Assembly (NCBI GenBank): GCA_007695195.1
Contig: REEG01000134.1
Span: 1-44,181 of the forward strand
Source of the DNA: Gemmatimonadales bacterium
GTDB lineage: Bacteria > Gemmatimonadota > Gemmatimonadetes > Longimicrobiales > Gaopeijiaceae
Length of the DNA: 44,181 nucleotides
Direction of reading: 5' to 3'
Shown here: piece after piece, positions 27,676 to 37,251 of the stretch
Layout: each line of letters starts with the position of its first letter
How positions within the stretch are numbered: the first letter of the stretch is position 1
Position numbers and translations under genes: made by a program
The notes under the pieces: model-generated
Told to the model about the DNA's origin: nothing
Seen by the model: only the letters and a program-made list of their open reading frames with translations
The model's database searches: none

Positions 27676-29979
27676 ATGAACTTTCTCCTGACCCTCGTCT
27701 TCCTTGCTGCTCCGTGGGGGCCGGTTTCGGCCGGGCCCACGGCGTCACCCGCCACGGCCCCCGGTACCGTGACGGTTTCGGGTTCCTTTCATGCCATGGA
27801 GGCCCTGGCCTCACTGGCTTCCGACCCGGCAGTGGATCCTTCCACAGCGGGAGACACCCTCACCGCCGAGGACGCCTGGCTGGATCCCGGCGTACGTACC
27901 CTCGTTGAGCGGGCTCGCCGGGTGCGGGGCCGGACGGCCGAAGGAGTCGAACGCTACCAGGCCACGGTCTGGGAGCGGGTCGAGGTGGGGCTTACGGGAA
28001 ACCGCTTCCGCCGCGAACGGACGGCCTTTACCGACGAGCGTAGAGCGCGCGTGGCCTGGGAGGCGCCGGGGAACCGGGTGGTGCGGTGGGAGGGGGCCCG
28101 GCAGGCCATTCCCATGGCCGGGGTCCGAAGCGAGGATGACTCCGGGATGGCCGAGTCCCTCGCGAGGACGCTCGGTTCCATGACCGGAGGGTCATCCCCT
28201 GTCTTCAATGCGCCGGGCGACGACCGGATCTTCTTCGGCGGGTGGGGGGGCGACGACTGGGGCCTTCACCCTCTGGCCGACACGGCCCACCACGCCTACC
28301 GCTACGGGAGTGGAGATACGCTGCGGGTCACACTCCCCGGAGAGAGCCGGAGCCTGGAGTTGGTGGAGGTCCGGGTCGAGCCCCGGCGCATGGATCCACG
28401 GCTGGTTGTGGGGTCCCTCTGGTTCGATCTGGCCACGGGCGATCTGGTACGAGGCACCTACCGACCGGCCCGTCCCATCGTGCTTGTGGAGGACCTTCCG
28501 GACTCGCCCGGCGCGGAGGGGACCCGTGTTCCACTCCTCCTGCGTACGATCCAGTTGGAGGTCCGACAGGTCACTGCAGATTACACCCTCCAGGAGATGA
28601 CGTGGTGGCTCCCCCACCGATACGCCATCAGCCTCGAACTCCGCTTCGGCGAGTTCCTTCGCTTCCCAGTGGTCGTCCAGTGGCAGGTGGATGACTACCG
28701 GGTGAATGGTGACGAAGGGGAGTGGGGAAGGCTGGCGGAGGTTCCGGAGGCATGGGTCCGGGCTGAAACCCTGCGGCCGAGCCGGGCGCCGGGCGCCTCG
28801 GACGGGGACTCGGTCAGCGTGGTCACCCTGGTACCGCCGGCCGACCTCCTGGGCCAAGGTCTGGTGGGAGTTCCGGCGGGGGGGGCGGGGACCGAGCTGG
28901 GCGCCCCTGCTCCTCCTCGCCCCTTCACGGCGGAGGAACTGGAGGCCTTCCGACAGGATCTGGAGGGCATCCTCCCCCGGGTCGAGATCTTCGCTCCCCG
29001 CGTCACCTGGGGACTGGGCGATGGTCTCCTCCGCTACAATCGCGTGGAGGGCGTCAGCCCGGGCGTGGCCCTGGTGGCACCCCTGGTCCCCGGGTGGTCC
29101 ATCCGCACCGAGGCACGTCTCGGTTCGGCGGATCCGGTGCCGCTGGGGTCCGTTCGCGTCCGCCGCGGGGCAGGGGACCGGAGCCTGGACCTGGCGCTAC
29201 ACCACTCCCTGGCTCACGGCTCGGACTGGGACGATCCCCTGGGGCTCTCCGCCTCTCTTGCCACTCTGCTGGCCGGTGTGGACGCCGGTGAGTATCACCG
29301 GGTTTCCGGGCTCGAGGCGGGGCTCCACCGACGGGGACGGAGTGGGGCGATTCGTGCTATGGCCTTCGCCGAGCGCCACCGCAGTGCGGAAAAGAACACC
29401 GACTTCTCCATGCGCCGGTGGGTGGGGGGCGACACGCTCCGGACCAATCGGGAGGCTCTGCACGGGGCATGGGTGGGCCTTCGGGTCACAGCCGACGGAC
29501 ACCGTGGACGGGAGATGGCGGGAGGGCGGGCCTTCGGGCGGGTTACCCTGGAGGCCGCCACCGGGGAGACGGCCTACAGTCGCCTGGGCCTCTCCGGGGG
29601 GGTGATCCACCCTCTGGGGCCGGTGGAACTGGGGATGGAGCTCGGGGCTGGACGAGGGTGGGGCGACCTTCCGCCTCAGCGTGAGTTCCAACTGGGCGGA
29701 CCCCGGAGCGTGCGGGGCATCCGCCATGGCTCCCTGGTGGGGCCGGCCCACGGCTTCGCACGGGTGGAGGTGGCCCGGCCGGCCCGTGGCGCCAGACTCG
29801 CTCTCTTCGGCGACGCCGGGTGGGCCGGATCCACGGACCGGATCCGTTGGGACGAAACGGTACGCAGCGCCGGACTCGGAATATCCGTCCTCGACGGATT
29901 GATCCGCATGGATCTGGCCCGTGCCCTTCACGGCGCCGACGGGTGGCGGATCCACGTCTATCTGGACGGGATCCTCTGA
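27676..29979 (+). CDS. Outer-membrane beta-barrel protein
   Basis: 767 residues. A signal peptide (MNFLLTLVFLAAPWGPVSAG) leads to an N-terminal region of about 400 residues of alternating strands without a family I can name, then a C-terminal half with amphipathic beta-strands. Near the end is FQLGGPRSVRGIRHGSLVG, a close match to the conserved loop of Omp85/ShlB-type barrels (typically LGGxxSVRGY), and the last residue pattern DGIL is a weaker terminal strand. I infer an outer-membrane barrel that may carry or anchor substrates. AGAGAGAGG lies close to the ATG. It starts 54 bases after the EamA transporter gene, so the two may be co-transcribed. Confidence 0.72.
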   Translation: MNFLLTLVFLAAPWGPVSAGPTASPATAPGTVTVSGSFHAMEALASLASDPAVDPSTAGDTLTAEDAWLDPGVRTLVERARRVRGRTAEGVERYQATVWERVEVGLTGNRFRRERTAFTDERRARVAWEAPGNRVVRWEGARQAIPMAGVRSEDDSGMAESLARTLGSMTGGSSPVFNAPGDDRIFFGGWGGDDWGLHPLADTAHHAYRYGSGDTLRVTLPGESRSLELVEVRVEPRRMDPRLVVGSLWFDLATGDLVRGTYRPARPIVLVEDLPDSPGAEGTRVPLLLRTIQLEVRQVTADYTLQEMTWWLPHRYAISLELRFGEFLRFPVVVQWQVDDYRVNGDEGEWGRLAEVPEAWVRAETLRPSRAPGASDGDSVSVVTLVPPADLLGQGLVGVPAGGAGTELGAPAPPRPFTAEELEAFRQDLEGILPRVEIFAPRVTWGLGDGLLRYNRVEGVSPGVALVAPLVPGWSIRTEARLGSADPVPLGSVRVRRGAGDRSLDLALHHSLAHGSDWDDPLGLSASLATLLAGVDAGEYHRVSGLEAGLHRRGRSGAIRAMAFAERHRSAEKNTDFSMRRWVGGDTLRTNREALHGAWVGLRVTADGHRGREMAGGRAFGRVTLEAATGETAYSRLGLSGGVIHPLGPVELGMELGAGRGWGDLPPQREFQLGGPRSVRGIRHGSLVGPAHGFARVEVARPARGARLALFGDAGWAGSTDRIRWDETVRSAGLGISVLDGLIRMDLARALHGADGWRIHVYLDGIL

Positions 29980-30080
29980 CGGGGCGGCGATCCCCTGACC
30001 CGCGCTACGATTCGGGATACGGGCCGTGGCCCGGCCGACCCGGCAGCAGTCCCATCCCCGCCGCCGCCGGCGGGCACGCG

Positions 30081-31757
30081 CTACCGTTCTATCCCGAGCC
30101 GCTGGATCCGGGACGCCAGGGTCGTGGGCGGGATCCCCAGCAGCGCGGCGGCGCCTGCCTGCCCCCAGATTCGCCCCCCGGTCCTGGTCAGAGCCGCTCG
30201 GATGTTTCGGCGCGTCAACGCCTCCATCTGGTCATCGGTCAGTACCGGGACCGCGTCCAGCGGAACGTCGGGGTCCAGAGGAAGGGTGCGCGGTTCGGCT
30301 TCATCGTTGGGAGGGGTCCATCCATGACTGCGATCGGACGGAGTCTCTGGGCCCTCCTCCACAGGCTCGACCGGGGGTGAAGAGGGCGACGCGGGGGTGG
30401 AGGGCGTTCCAACCTCGCCGGAATCCCGGAAGAGGTCCTGGAAGTCGAGGCGGTTGTCGGAGCAGGTGATGAGGCACCTCGCCACCACATTACGGAGTTC
30501 CCGCACATTTCCCGGCCACCGGTGCGCCTGAAGGCGCGCGAGCCCCTCCGCTGTCGGTCGGACCTCATCCTTCCACCCCCAGCGCTGGGTGATCTCCCGG
30601 ATGAAGTGGTATACCAGGAGCGGGATGTCCTCCGGACGATTCCGCAGAGGGGGCGTGCGGAGGGGGAAGACGGAGAGTCGGTAGTAGAGGTCTTCCCGGA
30701 ACCGCCCGGCTCGGACCTCCGGGGCCAGGTCCCGATTGGTGGCGGCGATGATCCTCACGTCGGCCGTCCGGACGCGGTTCTCTCCTACCCGCTGATAGCT
30801 ACCGTCCTGGAGGACCCTCAGCAGTTTGCCCTGGAGTTCGAGGGGAAGCTCGCCCACTTCATCCAGGAAGAGGGTTCCTCCGCTTGCCGCCTCGAAACGC
30901 CCGGGTCTGGCCCGGATGGCGCCGGAAAAGGCGCCCTTCGTGTGCCCGAAGAACTCACTCTCCCAGAGGTTCGTGGGGATCGCCGCACAGTTGACCTTCA
31001 CCAGGGGGGCCTGGGCCCGAGCGCTTCGCTCGTGGACGGCCTGGGCCACCAGCTCCTTTCCTGTCCCTGATTCCCCTTGGATGAGCACGGTAGCGGAGGT
31101 GCCGGCCACCAGGTTGAGCTGTTCCAGGAGGTGCAGGATCAGCGGGCTGCCCCCGACGATTCCACCGGGTGCCTCCGCCTCCCTGACCCGAGTCCGCAGA
31201 TCGCGGTTCTCCCGGCTCAACTCCCGGCGGAGTCGGTCCAGGCGCTCGAACGCCAGCATGTTGTCGACGCTGAGGGCAACCTGATCGGCCACCCGCTCCA
31301 TGAATGCGGCATCGGATTCATCGTACCGGGCAGGGGTTCGGCTCCCCACGGCCATGACGCCGATGGGGGCGGAATCGGTGCGGAGTGGAGCCGAGACGTA
31401 GGAGCGGATTCCCTTTTCAAAGAGTAGCTGGTCATCCCGAAAGCGAGACGGTGATGTCGCCAGGTCTCTTCGGATGTGGGCCCGACCCTCTTGAAGGATC
31501 TGGCCTGTGGCGGTGTTGGCCACGGGCAACTCCGAGCCGGTGGCTTCCATGGTCGCCGAGTCGGAGTCGCCCATGAGGGTGATCACGGAGAAGGCGTCGC
31601 CGGAGGCGTTCAGGAGCAGCAGGCTCATACGATCCACGGGGAGAACCCGGCGCAGCGTCTCCGCGATTCCGCGGAACAGGTCCACTCGCTCCAGCTTGGA
31701 AACCAGACGGTTGTTGATGTCCAGAAGGACATCCGCACGGGTGTCGGGTTCGGACAT
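30081..31757 (-). CDS. GAF-AAA+-Fis sigma-54-type activator
   Basis: 558 residues: a GAF sensor domain (about 20-165), an AAA+ sigma-54 interaction domain (about 205-430: IQGESGTGKELVA, FFGHTKGAFSGAI, GGTLFLDEVGELP, RIIAATNRDL, FREDLYYRLSVFPL, WPGNVRELRNV) and a Fis-type helix-turn-helix at the C-terminus (GQAGAAALLGIPPTTLASRIQRLGI). The sigma-54 contact loop reads GAFSGA where GAFTGA is usual. A Pro/Ser-rich linker (about 445-500) precedes the DNA-binding end. It would activate sigma-54 promoters in response to a small ligand or redox signal bound by GAF. The ATG at 31757 has no good ribosome-binding site; the frame is open to 31853. It is divergent from the ECF sigma gene. Confidence 0.9.
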   Translation of the reverse strand: MSEPDTRADVLLDINNRLVSKLERVDLFRGIAETLRRVLPVDRMSLLLLNASGDAFSVITLMGDSDSATMEATGSELPVANTATGQILQEGRAHIRRDLATSPSRFRDDQLLFEKGIRSYVSAPLRTDSAPIGVMAVGSRTPARYDESDAAFMERVADQVALSVDNMLAFERLDRLRRELSRENRDLRTRVREAEAPGGIVGGSPLILHLLEQLNLVAGTSATVLIQGESGTGKELVAQAVHERSARAQAPLVKVNCAAIPTNLWESEFFGHTKGAFSGAIRARPGRFEAASGGTLFLDEVGELPLELQGKLLRVLQDGSYQRVGENRVRTADVRIIAATNRDLAPEVRAGRFREDLYYRLSVFPLRTPPLRNRPEDIPLLVYHFIREITQRWGWKDEVRPTAEGLARLQAHRWPGNVRELRNVVARCLITCSDNRLDFQDLFRDSGEVGTPSTPASPSSPPVEPVEEGPETPSDRSHGWTPPNDEAEPRTLPLDPDVPLDAVPVLTDDQMEALTRRNIRAALTRTGGRIWGQAGAAALLGIPPTTLASRIQRLGIER

Positions 31758-31830
31758 GGATGGCGGGATGAGAGGGGCGCGGGTTCGGACCTTCCCACAG
31801 TACAGCGCTACGAGACTTCGTGCCACGTGA

Positions 31831-31865
31831 CTACGATATATCGTGGTAACCACGAGAAATCGTAG
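31831..31865. promoter_or_regulatory. 35-bp palindromic operator
   Basis: CTACGATATATCGTGG (31831-31846) and its inverse partner CCACGAGAAATCGTAG (31850-31865) match at 14 of 16 positions around a 3-base centre. Inside it are a perfect 12-bp palindrome, ACGATATATCGT (31833-31844), and a 15-bp dyad, TCGTGGT-A-ACCACGA (31841-31855). It lies between the divergent sigma-54 activator and ECF sigma genes, so it probably binds a dimeric regulator of one or both. Confidence 0.65.
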
Positions 31866-32038
31866 TGCGGCATTCGGGGCATCTGGCGTTGTAGGTCATG
31901 ACATGGCAAGGCGTTATGGCGTCATGTGTCTGCGGCATGAGGCTTGTTCCTATGCAGAGGTGTTCGCCCGGATTCCCTCGACACCTGGGACCGGACCACC
32001 TGCCTCCGCCAGGACTGACCATCAACCTCCGAGGACCC

Positions 32039-32665
32039 ATGTTCCAGGCCCCAGGACGCACCGAGCCATCGACTCCCGACCCTTCTGCTCCCACCCTGGA
32101 GGGCGCCGCGCAACGGTTCCATGAGGAGGCCCTGCCGCACCGGGACGCGGTGCAGGCCTTCGCTCGTCGTCTCACGGGCGACCCGACGGAGGCGGACGAT
32201 CTGACGCAGGAGACCTTTCTCAAAGCCTGGCGCTCGTGGCTGCAATTCACCCCCGGCACAAGTTGTAGGAGTTGGCTCTTCACCATCTGCCGGAATCACT
32301 TTCTCAGGACAAGGGAGCGGCGAGTCCGGCACCGGGACCTGATCCTGCGCGAGACAATGGGCGGCCCGGCTCGCTTCTCCGGGAGTCGCGTTCTGCCGCA
32401 GCCCATCAGGGGGCCGGAGGCGGAATTTCACCAGGGCTTCATCGAAGCGCCGGTGCGCCGGGCCCTGGCCGATCTTCCCAAGGGCTACCGAGATGCCGTG
32501 GTTCTGTCCGATCTGCGGGGCATGTCCTATCAGGAGGTGGCCGATACCCTGGATGTCCCGGTGGGGACCATCCGTAGCCGGCTCTCCCGGGGACGACGGC
32601 AGCTCCGGGCGCGGTTGGAGCACCTGGCACGCGAATACGGGTATCACCTGGCCACGGCCGGGTGA
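32039..32665 (+). CDS. ECF-type RNA polymerase sigma factor
   Basis: 208 residues. Sigma region 2 is seen as FARRLTGDPTEADDLTQETFLKAWRSW (about 40-66) and region 4 as LPKGYRDAVVLSDLRG followed by MSYQEVADTLDVPVGTIRSR (about 140-180). There is no region 3, as expected for extracytoplasmic-function sigma factors. The linker between the regions is longer than usual (about 45 residues, RDLILRETMGGPARFSG and onward). The ATG at 32039 follows GAGGA closely; the frame is open upstream to 31898 without sigma similarity. No anti-sigma gene is adjacent, so control may be by transcription from the divergent region. Confidence 0.87.
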   Translation: MFQAPGRTEPSTPDPSAPTLEGAAQRFHEEALPHRDAVQAFARRLTGDPTEADDLTQETFLKAWRSWLQFTPGTSCRSWLFTICRNHFLRTRERRVRHRDLILRETMGGPARFSGSRVLPQPIRGPEAEFHQGFIEAPVRRALADLPKGYRDAVVLSDLRGMSYQEVADTLDVPVGTIRSRLSRGRRQLRARLEHLAREYGYHLATAG

Positions 32666-32668
32666 CCT

Positions 32669-32684
32669 GTGAACATTCATTCAC
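32669..32684. promoter_or_regulatory. Small dyad after the sigma gene
   Basis: GTGAACATTCATTCAC has 5-bp inverted arms (GTGAA and TTCAC) around six bases. It lies 48 bases before the HesB-like gene and right after the sigma-factor stop, so it could be an operator for the HesB-like gene. The arms are short and the call is weak. Confidence 0.25.
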
Positions 32685-32731
32685 CACTTGGCCGGAGTTG
32701 GCCCCTTCTCCCTCAACCCTGGAATCCGACC

Positions 32732-33097
32732 ATGGCTGTCCTGGATCCTGAGCATGTCGAGTCCGGCGTGACCCCTGTCCGCCTGAACCTCACCGCGTCG
32801 GCCCTGGAGCGCATCCGTGAGATGCTGGCTGAAGAGGACCTCCTGGAGGAAGGGGGGCTGCGCATCACCATGAAGCCCGGCGCCGGGTGTTCCGGGACGC
32901 CCAGGTTCGGAATGGTCATGGAGGTGGAGCCGGACGACGATGACACGGTCCTGGAGGCCGATGGGGTCCGCATCTTCCTGGATCCCACCAGCGCTTGGGC
33001 GTTGGATGGGCTCCGCCTGGATTGGGTGGATTCTCCTACCATGGGATCAGGGTTCGCCTTCCAGCACCCGCGCGGTCGCGGCGGCCGGGCCTGCTGA
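32732..33097 (+). CDS. Atypical HesB/IscA-like protein
   Basis: 121 residues with the A-type iron-sulfur carrier fold: LTASALERIREML, GLRITMKPGAGCSGTPRFGM and DGVRIFLDPTSAWALDGLRLDW. Typical IscA/ErpA proteins bind iron or clusters with one Cys in GGCSG and two in a C-terminal CGCG motif. Here the first Cys is kept (about 53), but the C-terminal motif reads MGSGFAF, with a single Cys as the last residue. The ligand set is therefore altered, and the protein may not carry a cluster in the normal way. The ATG at 32732 has only a weak ribosome-binding site; GTG at 32669 is an alternative giving a 21-residue extension. Confidence 0.78.
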   Translation: MAVLDPEHVESGVTPVRLNLTASALERIREMLAEEDLLEEGGLRITMKPGAGCSGTPRFGMVMEVEPDDDDTVLEADGVRIFLDPTSAWALDGLRLDWVDSPTMGSGFAFQHPRGRGGRAC

Positions 33098-33137
33098 GGT
33101 TGGGAAGTCCGGGGAAGGGATTCAGGGTTTGTCGCTG

Positions 33138-34133
<996 letters not shown>

Positions 34134-34137
34134 CGTC

Positions 34138-34167
34138 CTGAACGTTCAGTAGAAATTGAACGTTCAG
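34138..34167. promoter_or_regulatory. Tandem palindromic operator of efflux operon
   Basis: CTGAACGTTCAG (34138-34149) is a perfect 12-bp palindrome. TGAACGTTCA, its core, recurs at 34157-34166. The centres are 18 bp apart, close to two helical turns, so two dimers would sit on nearly the same DNA face. The site lies about 50 bases before the GbsR/MarR-type regulator gene, which heads the efflux operon, so autoregulation by that protein is the simplest reading. Confidence 0.72.
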
Positions 34168-34219
34168 AATAGCGTGGTGTTTTCTTCTCCACCTCCCCCT
34201 CCCCCAGGTGTCGTTTCCC

Positions 34220-34717
34220 ATGCATAAGGACTCCGAGCGGTTCATCGAGCGGATGGGCCTTCAGTTCGAGACGGACGGGCTTCCGCGCACGGCCGGGCGG
34301 ATCATGGGGCTGCTCCTCCTCAGGGAAGCGCCCCTCTCCCTGGACGACATTTCCGGTGAGTTGGGCGTGAGCAAGGGGTCTTCTTCCACCAACTGCCGAC
34401 TGTTGGAGAGTGGCGGATGGGCGGAGCGGGTGTCGCGCCGCGGCGATCGCCGGGACTTCTACCAGGTGGCGCCGGACATGGCGCTGCGGAGTCTCGACGC
34501 GGCCCAGACCAGGATCAAGTCTCTCCTGGCCCTCCTCGACGACGCTCTGGAGAGCCTGCCGGCAGAGCTGGAGACCGGGCGCCGTAGGATCCGGGCCGTG
34601 GGGGATTTCCACCGTTTTCTCGTATCCGAACTCCAGGACATCATGGAGCGTTGGGCCCGGATCGAGTCTGCTCCGGCCGAATCCGGATCGGACTTGGGGG
34701 AGGGAAGCCATGATTGA
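34220..34717 (+). CDS. GbsR/MarR-type transcriptional regulator
   Basis: 165 residues. A winged helix-turn-helix spans about 15-75: RFIERMGLQFETDGLPRTAG, LLLREAPLSLDDISGELGVS, KGSSSTNCRLLESGGWAERV, RRGDRRDFYQV. This matches GbsR-like members of the MarR superfamily. The C-terminal half is helical and may bind a ligand or mediate dimerisation. It is first in the operon and overlaps the TolC-like gene by 8 bases (ATGATTGA), so it most likely controls the efflux genes that follow, probably as a repressor released by an exported compound. GTG at 34208 is an alternative start. Confidence 0.87.
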   Translation: MHKDSERFIERMGLQFETDGLPRTAGRIMGLLLLREAPLSLDDISGELGVSKGSSSTNCRLLESGGWAERVSRRGDRRDFYQVAPDMALRSLDAAQTRIKSLLALLDDALESLPAELETGRRRIRAVGDFHRFLVSELQDIMERWARIESAPAESGSDLGEGSHD

Positions 34718-36209
34718 CGGAATCCGGAGACGGCCTGCGCATCGGTGGGTGGTTTCGATATTCGCCGCCGCAGGGCTCCTTATGGGTCTCTGGGGCATCC
34801 CCTCGGCAAACGCTCAGGAAGCGGACCGGCCACTGCGGGGCGTGGAGTCCGCCGACCCACTCCGGCTGTCTCTGGATCAGGCCGTGGAGCAGGCGCTGGA
34901 GACCGGCGAAGAGGTGCGCCTGGTGCGCGAGCAGATCCTCCAGGCCGAGGAAGAGATCACCCAGGTCCGGTCGGGGGCCTTCCCCCAGGTGTCCACCAAC
35001 CTCACCTACACCCGCCAGATCCGGAGCATCTTCGACGATCTGGCCACCATGCCCGGAATGACGCCGGGGAACGGGATGGGGAATGGGGACGATGAGAACC
35101 CCTTCGCGAACCTCCCCTTCGGCCGTCCCAACACCTGGATCGCCAGTCTGTCCATCAATCAGACTCTCTACGCCCAGGGGCAGGTCACCATCGGGCTGGA
35201 CATCGCCGAGCGGGTCCGCACCCTCCTGGCCAGGGAGCTGGACGAGACGGAGGCCGAGATTCGGGCCGAGGTGCAGCAGGCTTACTTCCAGGCGGTCTTC
35301 TCGGATCGTCTGGTGGAGATCTCCACCGAGGCATGGGAGCTGGCGGATCGCCAGTTGGAGGAAGTGCGTTCGTTCCAGGAGCGCGGCCTGGCCTCGGAAT
35401 TCGACGTCCTTACCGCTCGCGTCGAGCGGGACAACCTGCGGCCCGGGATCGTGGAGGCCGAGAACACCCGTCGCCTGGCGCGGCAGAATCTCCGGCGCCT
35501 GGTGAACCTGCCCCGGGACGGGGAGTTGGAGCTCACCACGGCCCTGGAGGCGGAGCTGTCGGATGTGGACCGGAGGGCGCTGGAAGAGGCGGTCCTGGGG
35601 CGTCCCGCCTTGCAGGCCGCTGCCGAACAGATCCGGATCCAGGAAGATCAGGTCCGCCTGGCTCGGGCCGGGTTCCGGCCGTCGGCCTCCGCCTTCGCCG
35701 ATATCGGCTACCAGGCGTTTCCCACCTCGGTGTTTCCCGGAAGCGACTGGCGGGAAGACTGGAACGTGGGGGTTCAGGTCTCCATTCCCCTCTTCACCGG
35801 CTTCCGGCGCACGGCCGAGGTGGAATCAGCCCGCTCGCAGGTCCGGACCTCGCAGCTCGAACGGCAGCGGCTCGAGGAGGGTCTCCTCCTGGAGTTCGAC
35901 GGAGCATTGGCGGAATTCGACGGTGTGCTCGCCGATGTGGAGGCTCGGCGGGGAACCGTGGAGCAGGCGACCCGGGCGCTGGAGCTGGCCGAACTCCGCT
36001 TCGCCGCCGGCTCGGCCACGGCGCTGGAAGTCTCCAACGCCCGGCTCAATCTGCAGCAGGCCCGCCTGAACGAGGCCGAGGGACTTCTGGGCTACGTGCA
36101 GGCCCTGAGTCGTCTGGAACGGGTCACGGGAGGGGAGGTGCCCCTCTTGACCACCCGCATCCAGGCGGTGGGAGAAAACCACATGGATTCCGATCCGAGG
36201 GATGGGTAG
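34710..36209 (+). CDS. TolC-like outer-membrane efflux channel
   Basis: 499 residues. A signal peptide ends at about residue 33 (SANAQ). The mature protein has the two OEP repeats of TolC: LRLSLDQAVEQALETGEEVRL opens the first, and the second begins near RRALEEAVLGRPALQAAAEQI. Long coiled-coil helices (EIRAEVQQAYFQAVFSDRL; RQRLEEGLLLEFDGALAEF) and the barrel strands WNVGVQVSIPLFTGFRR are clear. The family phrase ELRFAAGSATALEVSNARL is near the C-terminus. It would form the trimeric exit duct for the RND pump. GGAGGGAAG precedes the ATG. It overlaps its neighbour upstream, and the next gene begins 4 bases after its stop, pointing to one transcript. Confidence 0.93.
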   Translation: MIDGIRRRPAHRWVVSIFAAAGLLMGLWGIPSANAQEADRPLRGVESADPLRLSLDQAVEQALETGEEVRLVREQILQAEEEITQVRSGAFPQVSTNLTYTRQIRSIFDDLATMPGMTPGNGMGNGDDENPFANLPFGRPNTWIASLSINQTLYAQGQVTIGLDIAERVRTLLARELDETEAEIRAEVQQAYFQAVFSDRLVEISTEAWELADRQLEEVRSFQERGLASEFDVLTARVERDNLRPGIVEAENTRRLARQNLRRLVNLPRDGELELTTALEAELSDVDRRALEEAVLGRPALQAAAEQIRIQEDQVRLARAGFRPSASAFADIGYQAFPTSVFPGSDWREDWNVGVQVSIPLFTGFRRTAEVESARSQVRTSQLERQRLEEGLLLEFDGALAEFDGVLADVEARRGTVEQATRALELAELRFAAGSATALEVSNARLNLQQARLNEAEGLLGYVQALSRLERVTGGEVPLLTTRIQAVGENHMDSDPRDG

Positions 36210-36213
36210 CGAT

Positions 36214-37251
36214 ATGGCACGCATGGGACGAACCGGGTGGACCCTCTCCATCCTCGGGCTGCTCCTGGTGGTGGTTGTGGTGGTCCGGGTCTTCCAGCTT
36301 GCCGGAGACGAGGATCCGGAGCCAACCGTGGACGAGATCCGGGAGCGGAGTGGATTCGCCGTCCTGGTGGCCGAGGTGGACCGGGGAGACCTGGAGACGT
36401 GGCGGCGATTTTCCGGTACGGTCCTGGGAGAGCGGGAGGCCGTTCTCCGGGCCCGGAGCGACGACGAGATCCGGGAGATCCGGGTGTCCGTGGGGGACCG
36501 AGTGCAGGCCGGGGATCTGGTGGTCCGTCAGGCGGGTCAGGGATCCGATGCCCGGATCCGTCAGGCCCAGGCCTCTTTTGAGCAGGCGCGGCGCAACGTG
36601 GAGCGGCTGCGACCTCTCTGGGAGGCCGGCGCGCTATCCGATCAGGACTGGGATGACGCCAACACCCGACTGGAAGTGGCCGAGGCCGACCTGGAGGCCA
36701 CGGCCGAGGCCCAGGACGGCCTGGCACCCATCTTCGGCATCGTCTCCGAGGTGCCGGCGCGGGTGGGGAGCTTCCCCCAGCCCGGGGATCCCCTGGTGCA
36801 CATCGTGGACGACAGCGCCTACCGGATCCCCCTGCGCATGAGCGAGCGGCAGGCCCTCGAGATCGAGCCGGGGATGCGGGTGGAGGTGATGGGCGTCGAG
36901 ACGGCGGGATCCGTGGATCGGGTATCCATCCAGGCCGACCTTCGCACCCGGCTCGTGGAGGTGGAGGCCCGGTTTCCTGGGGCTGCCTCCCTCAGGCCCG
37001 GCACGTTGGCCGGCGTCCGGATCCTGGTGGATGCCCGGGAAGATGTGGTGCGCGTGCCGGACCAGGCCCTTCGGGACGGCGGCGTCTGGGTGGTCCGGGA
37101 CGACGATACGGTGGAATTCCGGGAGGTGGAGACGGGACTCCGGAATGACGAGATGGTAGAGGTGACGGCGGGTCTGGAGGTGGGTGAGAAGGTGGTGGTG
37201 GAGGGGGCTTCCCTCCTGTCGGACGGTGCCCGTGTGCGGGTGGTGGACTGA
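36214..37251 (+). CDS. RND efflux membrane fusion protein
   Basis: 345 residues. One N-terminal membrane anchor (WTLSILGLLLVVVVVVRVF) precedes the lipoyl-like half-motif IREIRVSVGDRVQAGDLVV, a short helical hairpin (RIRQAQASFEQARRNVERL to TAEAQDG), the second lipoyl half (IFGIVSEVPARVGSFPQPGD) and a beta-barrel/membrane-proximal end (VDRVSIQADLRTRLVEVEA; VRVPDQALRDGGVWVV). It links the permease to the TolC-like channel. Two starts are possible, 36202 (overlapping the upstream stop) and 36214; the latter has GAGGG at better spacing. Its stop overlaps the permease start (TGATG). Confidence 0.93.
   Translation: MARMGRTGWTLSILGLLLVVVVVVRVFQLAGDEDPEPTVDEIRERSGFAVLVAEVDRGDLETWRRFSGTVLGEREAVLRARSDDEIREIRVSVGDRVQAGDLVVRQAGQGSDARIRQAQASFEQARRNVERLRPLWEAGALSDQDWDDANTRLEVAEADLEATAEAQDGLAPIFGIVSEVPARVGSFPQPGDPLVHIVDDSAYRIPLRMSERQALEIEPGMRVEVMGVETAGSVDRVSIQADLRTRLVEVEARFPGAASLRPGTLAGVRILVDAREDVVRVPDQALRDGGVWVVRDDDTVEFREVETGLRNDEMVEVTAGLEVGEKVVVEGASLLSDGARVRVVD

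Noticed and set aside
31866-31900. Sigma-54 (-24/-12) promoter near GGGCAT and TTGTA
   Set aside because: The spacing between the GG and GC elements is one base off and the -12 element lacks the invariant GC.
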